From NCBI GenBank assembly GCA_051658525.1, contig JBOFMT010000074.1, positions 1 through 7,070 on the forward strand: DNA of 7,070 bases, in the 5' to 3' direction. Of this stretch, positions 1-5,512 are shown one piece after another. The stretch is from JBOFMT01 sp051658525 (GTDB taxonomy: Bacteria; Bacillota_I; Bacilli_A; Erysipelotrichales; Erysipelotrichaceae). Position numbers and translations under genes: made by a program. Each line of letters opens with the position of its first letter. Position 1 is the first letter of the stretch. The notes under the pieces are model-generated. The model saw only the letters and a list, made by a program, of their open reading frames with translations. It was not told the DNA's origin and did not search any database.

Positions 1-122
1 AGAATTCAACACAATATTATGGCATTGAATGCCCACAGAAATTCAAACGTTAACCAAAACAATGTTTCTAAAAACATGGAGAAATTATCTTCTGGTTTCC
101 GTATCAACCGTGCAGGAGATGA
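1..122 (+). repeat. 5' flagellin repeat, copy A (identical to 1106-1227)
   Basis: Bases 1-122 are identical to 1106-1227, with the first mismatch (T against C) at 123/1228. This encodes the N-terminal D0 and start of D1. A second exact match covers the 3' end: 643-725 equals 1685-1767 (83 bases). Identity this long at synonymous positions, flanking a diverged middle, points to recent duplication or continuing gene conversion between the copies. Confidence 0.9.
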
Positions 123-834
123 TGCAGCAGGTCTTTCTATTTCAGAAAAAATGCGTAGTCAAATCCGTGGATTGGATCAAGCAACGAACAATGCACAAGA
201 TGGTATTTCTTTTATTCAAACAGCTGAAGGTGCTTTAACTGAAGTTAACTCAATGTTGACTCGTATGAAAGAATTAGTTGTCCAATCTGAAAATGGAACA
301 TACAGTAAAGAAGATAAAGCAAATATTGATTTAGAAATAAAATCATTGGGGACTGAAATTACAAATATTACAACTAATACAAAATTTAATGGAATTAATG
401 TATTTAACCCAACAGGTGAAGCTGATGGATTTGTAAATATAGCTATAGGTTCAGAGGGGGCTCAATCTGTAAAAATTGATGCAGCAACTACAAATCTTGC
501 AAACTTAACTGCATTAACATCAAAAATCCCTACAATTGATAGTGGAGCAGCAACACCAATAAAAATCACTTCAACTGAAGTAGAGAGTGCAATCTCTGCT
601 GTTAACAAACAACGTGCAACATACGGATCACTTCAAAACCGATTAGAGCACACAATCAACAACCAAAATACAACTTCTGAAAACTTGGTTGCAGCTGAAT
701 CTCGTATTCGTGACGTAGATATGGCAAAAGAGATGATGGAAATGACAAAAAATAACGTGTTGCAACAAGCTGCGCAAGCAATGATTGCACAAGCGAACCA
801 ACAACCTCAAGGTGTTCTTCAATTACTTCGTTAA
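1..834 (+). CDS. Flagellin (first tandem copy), start codon just outside window
   Basis: This is the structural subunit of the flagellar filament, exported through the flagellar type III apparatus. The frame is open from base 1. Comparison with the second copy shows base 1 is the first base of codon 2 (AGA, Arg), so only the ATG is missing and the full protein should be 278 residues. The N-terminal D0/D1 region (about 1-140) carries the classic EKLSSGFRINRAGDDAAGLSISEKMR block. The C-terminal D1/D0 region (about 195-278) ends in the canonical VLQLLR. The middle is short, so this is a compact flagellin with little D2/D3 surface domain. The downstream paralogue is nearly identical at both ends and differs mainly in the centre. 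The promoter and leader lie outside the window. A hairpin terminator follows directly. Family assignment is certain; which paralogue dominates the filament is not visible. Confidence 0.97.
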   Translation, partial: RIQHNIMALNAHRNSNVNQNNVSKNMEKLSSGFRINRAGDDAAGLSISEKMRSQIRGLDQATNNAQDGISFIQTAEGALTEVNSMLTRMKELVVQSENGTYSKEDKANIDLEIKSLGTEITNITTNTKFNGINVFNPTGEADGFVNIAIGSEGAQSVKIDAATTNLANLTALTSKIPTIDSGAATPIKITSTEVESAISAVNKQRATYGSLQNRLEHTINNQNTTSENLVAAESRIRDVDMAKEMMEMTKNNVLQQAAQAMIAQANQQPQGVLQLLR

Positions 835-846
835 TTAATCACAAGG

Positions 847-875
847 AAAGACCAATTTATTTTGGTCTTTTTTTT
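847..875 (+). terminator. Intrinsic terminator after first flagellin
   Basis: A perfect 9-bp stem, AAAGACCAA (847-855) with TTGGTCTTT (862-870), encloses a 6-nt loop and runs into an eight-T tract (868-875). It starts 12 bases past the stop codon. It should end the first flagellin transcript and make the second copy depend on its own promoter. Confidence 0.92.
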
Positions 876-989
876 ATAGCGAAGACGTTGGAATTAAGTA
901 ATAGTAAATTGTATATATATGTTTTGAGGAGTTTTGCATAAAGTTTCATCAAAAAATGATATAAAAACGTAAATTTATGCTATTTTATG

Positions 990-1017
990 CTTAACAAAGT
1001 TTGTGATTTGCCGATAA
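990..1017 (+). promoter_or_regulatory. Sigma-28 (SigD/FliA) promoter of second flagellin
   Basis: The -10 box GCCGATAA (1010-1017) matches the sigma-28 consensus exactly. The -35 region is CTTAAC (990-995), read as TAAC with a 14-nt spacer or TTAA with a 15-nt spacer. The expected start is near 1024, giving a leader of about 80 nt. The putative flgM promoter at 5485-5512 has the same CTTAA-to-GxCGATA spacing of 20 bases. Sigma-28 control of flagellin is standard for the family. Confidence 0.9.
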
Positions 1018-1060
1018 GTAGAATGAGAGGGTAATTGAGTGCACCAATTTCATCTCTGAC

Positions 1061-1095
1061 TGCGAAATGGAATTCGCAAATAACTTCAAGGAGGA
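1061..1095 (+). promoter_or_regulatory. Putative CsrA-binding hairpin plus Shine-Dalgarno site in flagellin leader
   Basis: A 6-bp stem, TGCGAA (1061-1066) with TTCGCA (1073-1078), presents the hexaloop ATGGAA. This fits the high-affinity CsrA loop ANGGAN. A second GGA cluster, GGAGGA (1090-1095), forms part of the Shine-Dalgarno sequence AAGGAGG (1088-1094), about 20 nt downstream of the first. Two such sites, one on a hairpin and one on the ribosome-binding site, are how CsrA represses B. subtilis hag, with FliW as antagonist. Seen: hairpin and motifs. Inferred: CsrA binding. A further small hairpin (AATTG 1033-1037 with CAATT 1045-1049) may form earlier in the leader. Confidence 0.7.
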
Positions 1096-1102
1096 ACTTA
1101 CA

Positions 1103-1876
1103 ATGAGAATTCAACACAATATTATGGCATTGAATGCCCACAGAAATTCAAACGTTAACCAAAACAATGTTTCTAAAAACATGGAGAAATTATCTTCTGG
1201 TTTCCGTATCAACCGTGCAGGAGATGACGCTGCTGGTCTTTCTATTTCAGAAAAAATGCGTAGCCAAATCCGTGGATTAGATCAAGCAACTAGTAATGCA
1301 CAAGATGGTATTTCATACATTCAAACAGCAGAGGGTGCTTTAACTGAAGTTAACTCAATGTTAACTCGTATGAAAGAATTAGCAGTACAAAAAGCAAATG
1401 GTACATACAGTGATGAAGATAAAGCTAACATTGATCTAGAAGTAACTTCTTTAACTACTGAAATTAATAACATTACATCAAATACAAAATTCAATGGTAT
1501 CGATGTATTTGCAACAGCAACGAACATTGCAATTGGATCAGAAGGAACACAAACAGTTGAGATTGCTGCTGCAACTTTGACATCTACAAAAGGTCTTTCT
1601 TCAATTTCAACAACTACAGATATTGAAACTGCAATTTCTGAAGTAAACAAACAACGTGCAACATATGGTTCTATCCAAAATCGTTTAGAGCACACAATCA
1701 ACAACCAAAATACAACTTCTGAAAACTTGGTTGCAGCTGAATCTCGTATTCGTGACGTAGATATGGCTAAAGAAATGATGGAAATGACGAAAAATAACGT
1801 GTTACAACAAGCTGCGCAAGCAATGATTGCACAAGCGAACCAACAACCTCAAGGCGTTCTTCAATTACTTCGTTAA
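1103..1876 (+). CDS. Flagellin (second tandem copy)
   Basis: A 257-residue flagellin, the building block of the filament. ATG 1103 is chosen over the in-frame ATG 1067 because AAGGAGG (1088-1094) sits 8 nt before it and the protein then starts MRIQHNI, typical of the family. The ATG at 1067 lies in the loop of the leader hairpin and has no ribosome-binding site. Residues 1-136 form N-terminal D0/D1 and about 178-257 form C-terminal D1/D0, ending VLQLLR. The roughly 40-residue centre, rich in Thr, Ser and Ala, is 21 residues shorter overall than in the first copy. The D1 motif LTRMKELAVQ (87-96) retains the Arg, Leu and Gln that matter for TLR5 recognition in known stimulatory flagellins. It is transcribed from a sigma-28 promoter and closed by its own terminator. 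A symbol such as hag or fliC would fit, but the copy cannot be ranked. Confidence 0.98.
   Translation: MRIQHNIMALNAHRNSNVNQNNVSKNMEKLSSGFRINRAGDDAAGLSISEKMRSQIRGLDQATSNAQDGISYIQTAEGALTEVNSMLTRMKELAVQKANGTYSDEDKANIDLEVTSLTTEINNITSNTKFNGIDVFATATNIAIGSEGTQTVEIAAATLTSTKGLSSISTTTDIETAISEVNKQRATYGSIQNRLEHTINNQNTTSENLVAAESRIRDVDMAKEMMEMTKNNVLQQAAQAMIAQANQQPQGVLQLLR
1106..1227 (+). repeat. 5' flagellin repeat, copy B (identical to 1-122)
   Basis: Partner of the repeat at 1-122. The identity starts at codon 2 at the latest; whether it continues upstream into the start codon and leader cannot be judged because copy A is cut by the window edge. Confidence 0.9.
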
Positions 1877-1895
1877 TCGATAACGTATGATGTGA

Positions 1896-1929
1896 AAAGA
1901 GTCAGAACGAAATTTCTGATTCTTTTTTT
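1896..1929 (+). terminator. Intrinsic terminator after second flagellin
   Basis: The left arm AAAGAGTCAGAA (1896-1907) pairs with TTCTGATTCTTT (1914-1925): 12 pairs including one G-U, with a 6-nt loop. The 3' arm merges into a seven-T run (1923-1929). It lies 20 bases past the flagellin stop and separates flagellin from the fliK-like gene. Confidence 0.9.
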
Positions 1930-1944
1930 CCCTTAGGGGAAATA

Positions 1945-1953
1945 TGGTAAAAT
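1945..1953 (+). promoter_or_regulatory. Possible extended -10 vegetative promoter for the fliK-like gene
   Basis: TG-G-TAAAAT (TG at 1945-1946, hexamer 1948-1953) is an extended -10 element just after the flagellin terminator. The -35 position falls in the terminator T-tract and is poor, which extended -10 promoters tolerate. A start near 1960 would leave a leader of about 20 nt containing the AAAGGGGA ribosome-binding site (1966-1973). Some promoter is expected here because a strong terminator precedes the gene. Confidence 0.5.
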
Positions 1954-1978
1954 ATTGTTTATGTGAAAGGGGATTTGT

Positions 1979-3349
1979 ATGTCAGATATATTAAAAATTA
2001 GTGCACCCGTACTAAAAAATACGCATGTGGTCCAACGTAATATACCGGATCCGACGATTCCGTTTCAGATAAAGGATGTTAGTAAAGTTAATAACCTAAA
2101 TCAAACCAAAGAGACCAATGCTCAAAATCAAACGATGGTAAGTGGAGATGGGCCTACCTTACTCTTACAAATGTTGAATGATCCTTTGGGAAGTATTCAG
2201 TTTATAAAAAGTATGTTTTTGCTTCAAGAAGTAGTATCAATGCTACCACTTGCAAATAAAGTAATTAGTAAAGAAATTGAAAAGCTATTGGAAGATCTAC
2301 TCTTAAGACCAGAAGATTTGGTTCAAGAACTGTTAAAACAAGAAGCAGGTAGTTCGGTATTTCAAGGCGAATTGTTTGAAAGTTTACGAGGGTTTCTAGA
2401 AACGTATCCAGAGCATAAAGAAGAAGTAGTACTCCTGTTGAAGCATTTGAATGGGCAATTACAAAAAGAAAATTATCGAGAAAGTGTAAAGAGCAATCTC
2501 CTCTTTTTTATCGAGAAGTTTGAAGGGTTATCCCTACAAGCTCCCCTCCAACAACTATATGAACGCTTTGCGAGTGGAGAGGACTTTGCTAGCTTACAAG
2601 ATGATTTGCAACAGGTGTTTGCTGCAATGGAACAAAGTATTTTATTTTCACCTAAACTAGAAAAAAATATATCCATCTTACAATATAATATTTCGAGATT
2701 ATTACCAGATGTAGATATTGATTATATGTTAGCTGGTTTTAAAACAGTGCTAGATCCAAAAAGTTTTGCACAATTAAAAACACAACTCATTGCCTTCCAA
2801 GACGGGTTTGATCTTGAGTTGGCAAGTAAAAATAACAATAAGGTCATGCAGATTTTAACCCGTTTGATTGAAGTTCAAGTGGCAAATAAAGTCGAATTGG
2901 GAATGAGTCCGGACAAGATCGAACGTATTATTTATTCCTTATTGGCTTCACCGAGTAATTTTACTCCCCTCATGCACTTTATTCTTCCTTTGGATTTTCA
3001 AGGGTTACAAGCGTTTGGGGAATTGTGGATTGACCCCAATCCAGAGGATGCAGCGTTGAAAGAAAAAAGCGATGCTTATCAAATGTTACTCGCCATTGAA
3101 GTGGATCGTTTGGGACATTTTGAACTCGATGTGCAAGTCGTAGGGAAGCAACTACGCGTACGCTTATTTACCCCACTCGTCTTACAACCTCACTTTGAAA
3201 AAAATGCCAAAGCGTTACGTGATATTCTAGTTCGTTCTCCTTATCGATTAGAAGCGTTTGAAGTGTTAGGCATTGAAAAACCACGAACGTTGATGGAAGT
3301 ATTCAAACGGTTGCCAAGTCGTAGAAGTGGAGTAAGTGTATATGCGTAA
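1979..3349 (+). CDS. FliK-like (YlqG-type) flagellar hook-length/export-control protein
   Basis: A 456-residue protein with no signal peptide or membrane segment. Residues 1-60 are polar and probably disordered. Residues 60-325 are largely helical and rich in Leu, Gln and Glu. The C-terminal part (about 331-445) resembles the FliK C-terminal fold: an ILPLDFQGL stretch (335-343), then LGHFELDVQVVGKQLRVRLF (378-397), which follows the FliK pattern of a leading LG and alternating hydrophobic strands. FliK proteins measure the hook and switch the export gate to late substrates by acting on FlhB. The next gene overlaps this one and encodes an isolated FlhB C-terminal domain, the arrangement of B. 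subtilis ylqG-ylqH, which strongly supports the call. It need not be the main FliK, which usually sits with hook genes. The start is supported by AAAGGGGA 5 nt upstream. The motif match is by eye, so the call is moderate. Confidence 0.7.
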   Translation: MSDILKISAPVLKNTHVVQRNIPDPTIPFQIKDVSKVNNLNQTKETNAQNQTMVSGDGPTLLLQMLNDPLGSIQFIKSMFLLQEVVSMLPLANKVISKEIEKLLEDLLLRPEDLVQELLKQEAGSSVFQGELFESLRGFLETYPEHKEEVVLLLKHLNGQLQKENYRESVKSNLLFFIEKFEGLSLQAPLQQLYERFASGEDFASLQDDLQQVFAAMEQSILFSPKLEKNISILQYNISRLLPDVDIDYMLAGFKTVLDPKSFAQLKTQLIAFQDGFDLELASKNNNKVMQILTRLIEVQVANKVELGMSPDKIERIIYSLLASPSNFTPLMHFILPLDFQGLQAFGELWIDPNPEDAALKEKSDAYQMLLAIEVDRLGHFELDVQVVGKQLRVRLFTPLVLQPHFEKNAKALRDILVRSPYRLEAFEVLGIEKPRTLMEVFKRLPSRRSGVSVYA

Positions 3350-3620
3350 AAAAAAGAAAAAAGCTGTTGCTCTAAAATACAACCCCAATGCAGATGTAGC
3401 TCCGATTGTGATTGCGAGTGGGTATGGAGCAGTTGCGGAAAATATTATTCATATTGGGGAACAAGAAGGGATACCGATTTATCGCGATGATCACGCTGCT
3501 AGTATTTTATGTATGTTAGAGTTGGGAAATCAAATTCCAGTAGAGTTGTATGAACTAATTGCTAGTCTCTATTGTGAAGTAGTAAAACAAGCCAAAGACC
3601 TCATCGAATCCGACGAATAA
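3342..3620 (+). CDS. FlhB C-terminal-domain-like protein (YlqH family)
   Basis: A 92-residue soluble protein that matches only the cytoplasmic domain of FlhB, the export-switch protein of the flagellar type III apparatus. AVALKYNPN, APIVIASGYG, EQEGIPIYRDD and the IPVELYELIASLY ending all follow the FlhB domain in order. It has no transmembrane region, and where FlhB has its NPTH self-cleavage motif there is a lysine run instead, so autocleavage is not expected. It therefore resembles the post-cleavage fragment, as in B. subtilis YlqH. ATG 3342 is preferred to GTG 3336 because GGAG (3329-3332) is then 9 nt away. It overlaps the fliK-like gene by 8 bases, so the two are probably translationally coupled. 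Likely role: export-substrate specificity, with the FliK-like partner. The precise function is unknown. Confidence 0.88.
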   Translation: MRKKKKKAVALKYNPNADVAPIVIASGYGAVAENIIHIGEQEGIPIYRDDHAASILCMLELGNQIPVELYELIASLYCEVVKQAKDLIESDE

Positions 3621-3665
3621 TACACTATTTGTAATGAATTACCTATAAAATATGGATATAGTGTA
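3621..3665. promoter_or_regulatory. Inverted-repeat gap before parA, possible operator
   Basis: The arms TACACTAT (3621-3628) and ATAGTGTA (3658-3665) are perfect 8-bp inverted repeats 29 bases apart. Inside them is a smaller dyad, GTAAT-GA-ATTAC (3631-3642), and an AT-rich TATAAAAT (3644-3651) that could be a -10 box. No T-tract follows, so it is not a normal terminator. A regulator site controlling parA is a reasonable but unproven reading. Confidence 0.4.
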
Positions 3666-3697
3666 GTAAAATTATGGTGATAAGGATGGGATTAACG

Positions 3698-4450
3698 ATG
3701 TGTAAAATCATAACAGTAACAAATCAAAAAGGTGGTGTTGGAAAAACAACCACAACGATAAATCTTGCCAGTGCTTTAAAACGACAAGGCAAACGTGTTT
3801 TGATCATTGATTTTGATCCACAGGGCAACTTAAGTTTCTGTGTGGATGCGGATAATCAAATGAGTGCAACCATTTACGAAGTCTTAACAGGTGAAGTAAA
3901 AATGCAATATGCAGTACAGCGTACGGCGATGTGTGATATTGTCGCTTCGAATATTTTACTTAGTGGGATTGAACTAGAATATACGAGCAGTGGACGAGAA
4001 TTTTTATTAAAACAAGCATTAGAAAGTGTAAAACATTACTATGATGTGATTGTCATTGATACGCCTCCAGGACTTGGAGTGTTAACCATCAATGCGATGA
4101 GTGCATCTACGAGTGTGATTATCCCAATTTCACCGGATATTTTTTCATTGCAAGGGATGACACAGTTATATGAAACGGTGGAACAAGTAAAAGCGCATAG
4201 CAACCCTGATTTAAAGATTGATGGAGTATTAATCAACAAGTTTAATAAGCGTTTGCTTGTGAACCGCGAAGTGTATGGTGCTGCGGGACTTATCTTACAA
4301 GAATTGCAAGTACCGCTGTTTTCCACTACGATATCCTTAAGCACCGCAGTAGTGGAAGCACAAAGTTCACAAAAAGACTTAAAAGAATATGCGAAAAAAT
4401 GTCCAGTGATCAAAGAGTTTGATCGTTTGGTAGCGGAGATGGAAGTTTAG
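3698..4450 (+). CDS. Orphan ParA/Soj-type ATPase
   Basis: A 250-residue ParA/MinD-superfamily ATPase. ATG 3698 is chosen over in-frame ATG 3674 because the protein then begins MCKIITVTNQ, the usual Soj start, and AAGGATGG (3682-3689) lies just upstream. The deviant Walker A motif KGGVGKTT (11-18) has the signature Lys11 and catalytic Lys16. Walker A' is IIDFDPQGN (36-44) and Walker B is VIVIDTPPG (117-125). A basic patch around KR (184-185) could give the non-specific DNA binding of ParA dimers. There is no N-terminal FlhG activation helix, and the sequence reads NQKGGVGKTT rather than the FlhG/MinD SGKGGVGKT. No ParB or parS is visible. Relatives in other bacteria segregate DNA or position chemoreceptor arrays and flagella. 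Being 1 base from the comFB-like gene and inside a flagellar cluster suggests cargo positioning rather than plasmid partition, but that is inference. Confidence 0.92.
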   Translation: MCKIITVTNQKGGVGKTTTTINLASALKRQGKRVLIIDFDPQGNLSFCVDADNQMSATIYEVLTGEVKMQYAVQRTAMCDIVASNILLSGIELEYTSSGREFLLKQALESVKHYYDVIVIDTPPGLGVLTINAMSASTSVIIPISPDIFSLQGMTQLYETVEQVKAHSNPDLKIDGVLINKFNKRLLVNREVYGAAGLILQELQVPLFSTTISLSTAVVEAQSSQKDLKEYAKKCPVIKEFDRLVAEMEV

Positions 4451-4451
4451 T

Positions 4452-4844
4452 ATGGGGAAATCAGAAATAAGCAAACAGAGTATGTATCAAAAAATCATGC
4501 CGACGATGAATCAAAAGCGTGAGGTGGAGCCAGTTGTCTTTGAGGAACAACCACCACAATCAGTAACAAATAATAAGCAACAAACAAGTAATTGTACTAT
4601 GGTGAATCTTGCACAGCGTGCCATTGAGGCCAGGCTAGAAGAAGCATTAGCAAAGTTTAACTGTTGTCAATGTGAGAAGTGCCTTTTTGATATTCAGGCA
4701 ATTGCACTCAATAGTTTGCCAGTAAAATATGTAGTGGGAAATGATACGGATATCAATAACAAGTTACAACAATATCAGGAAAGTGTAGTACCAGCGTTAG
4801 TAAAAGCAATTATGATTGTGAAAAATAATCCAAGACATGGATAG
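4452..4844 (+). CDS. ComFB-like (late competence development) domain protein
   Basis: A 130-residue cytoplasmic protein. Residues 1-48 are polar, Gln/Asn-rich and probably flexible. Residues 50-125 match the ComFB family: a helix (VNLAQRAIEARLEEAL), then the cysteine cluster CCQCEKC (71-77, with C72, C74 and C77 as in the ComFB CxCxxC), then DIQAIALNSLPVKYVV (80-95), whose ALN-LP-xYV core is diagnostic. The cysteines probably bind zinc. B. subtilis comFB lies in the comF operon just upstream of flgM, echoing this location, but no comFA or comFC is present here. Work on cyanobacterial homologues describes ComFB/CdgR as a cyclic dinucleotide receptor, so ligand binding here is plausible. It starts 1 base after the parA stop and is probably coupled to it. 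The N-terminal extension appears longer than in B. subtilis ComFB. Confidence 0.82.
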   Translation: MGKSEISKQSMYQKIMPTMNQKREVEPVVFEEQPPQSVTNNKQQTSNCTMVNLAQRAIEARLEEALAKFNCCQCEKCLFDIQAIALNSLPVKYVVGNDTDINNKLQQYQESVVPALVKAIMIVKNNPRHG

Positions 4845-4867
4845 AAGATATAGAGGGGAAAGAGCAG

Positions 4868-5482
4868 ATGTTACCACAAAGTTATCGATTTGCATTTTGT
4901 GAATTAAGAACCATGGAAAATGATCTCTTAACAAAAGGACAAATTATTAAAATCGGTGCTGATTTTTTAGAGGTCAGCAATGATTTGGGTTCCGCGAGTT
5001 TATCGCGTTATGTTGGGAAAGTAAAAGTTGTCATCAATCATAAAGAGGAAGATACCAAAGTGTTGGAAGGAAATTTATATATTCCAACGATGGATTTTTT
5101 CCGTATTATCGATATGGCAACGTTAGCGGAAAAGGAACAACGAAATTTCTTTCGCGTAAATGTCAATTTACCAGCAAGCATGAAGGTAGAACCACGAGGG
5201 GGAGGAATTCCTAGACCGTATGATATCGAAATGGTGGATTTAAGTTTAGGGGGAGCCTTACTACGAGGGAATATGATTTTATCCAGACGTACTAGGTTAA
5301 GTGTTGAAGTCTTCTTGGATGGTAAACTAATGGAGCATAAAGCAACGATTGTGCGTTGTTTACGCTTATCAGATGGAAATTATGGCTATGGGATACAATT
5401 TGATGCCATGGATGATACGTATGCCAATTTAATTTGTCAGTACTTATTCAAACGCCAAAAAGATATTATCGAAATCAAATAA
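4868..5482 (+). CDS. PilZ-domain protein, YcgR/MotI-like two-domain architecture
   Basis: A 204-residue cytoplasmic protein. The C-terminal half is a PilZ c-di-GMP-binding domain: the RxxxR loop is R92-NFF-R96 (in EQRNFFRV) and the DxSxxG motif is D124, S126, G129 (VDLSLGGALLR), followed by alternating strands to YGYGIQF (172-178). All key ligand residues are present. The N-terminal half (about 15-85) is beta-rich, like the YcgR-N domain, and ends just before the RxxxR linker. YcgR and B. subtilis MotI (YpfA) use this arrangement to slow the flagellar motor when c-di-GMP is high, so a motility brake is the leading idea. The partner is not shown by sequence. The ribosome-binding site is AGAGGGGA (4852-4859). 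It follows the comFB-like gene by 23 bases, and a long hairpin starts 5 bases after the stop. Confidence 0.9.
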   Translation: MLPQSYRFAFCELRTMENDLLTKGQIIKIGADFLEVSNDLGSASLSRYVGKVKVVINHKEEDTKVLEGNLYIPTMDFFRIIDMATLAEKEQRNFFRVNVNLPASMKVEPRGGGIPRPYDIEMVDLSLGGALLRGNMILSRRTRLSVEVFLDGKLMEHKATIVRCLRLSDGNYGYGIQFDAMDDTYANLICQYLFKRQKDIIEIK

Positions 5483-5484
5483 AA

Positions 5485-5512
5485 CTTAAGTTCCTTGTAG
5501 TCTTGTCGATAG
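5485..5512 (+). promoter_or_regulatory. Putative sigma-28 promoter of flgM-flgN-flgK
   Basis: The -35 region CTTAAG (5485-5490) and -10 GTCGATAG (5505-5512, six of eight consensus bases) have exactly the spacing of the flagellin promoter at 990-1017. The start would be near 5519, about 35 nt before flgM. A SigD promoter ahead of flgM is known in B. subtilis and gives FlgM/sigma-28 feedback. Confidence 0.68.

Noticed and set aside
888..917. Possible vegetative promoter TTGGAA-N18-TATATA between the flagellins
   Set aside because: AT-rich background makes such matches common; the clear sigma-28 promoter at 990-1017 explains transcription of the second copy.
926..972. Possible short leader peptide after GAGGAG, starting at TTG 934
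   Set aside because: Only 12 codons with a rare start, bad spacing, and located upstream of the mapped-by-motif transcription start.
1067..1102. In-frame upstream ATG extending the second flagellin by 12 residues
   Set aside because: It has no ribosome-binding site, lies in the leader hairpin loop, and would add residues absent from all flagellin N-termini; AAGGAGG sits correctly before ATG 1103.
1321..1704. Minus-strand open frame of 127 codons inside the second flagellin
   Set aside because: It is antisense to a certain flagellin gene, has no recognisable domain, and reflects the codon bias of the + strand.
3621..3665. Dyad after the flhB-like gene considered as an intrinsic terminator
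   Set aside because: The loop of 29 bases is long, the stem only 8 AT-rich pairs, and no T-tract follows.
3674..3697. Upstream ATG adding 8 residues to the ParA protein
   Set aside because: The family start MxKIIxxTNQKGG begins at ATG 3698, which has AAGGATGG upstream; no good site precedes 3674.
4039..4413. Minus-strand open frame of 124 codons inside parA
   Set aside because: Shadow of the well-supported ParA reading frame, with no ribosome-binding site or family resemblance.
3698..4450. ParA protein considered as FlhG/FleN (flagellar number regulator)
   Set aside because: It reads NQKGGVGKTT rather than the FlhG/MinD-type SGKGGVGKT, lacks the N-terminal activation helix, and no flhF is adjacent; ParA/Soj type fits better.
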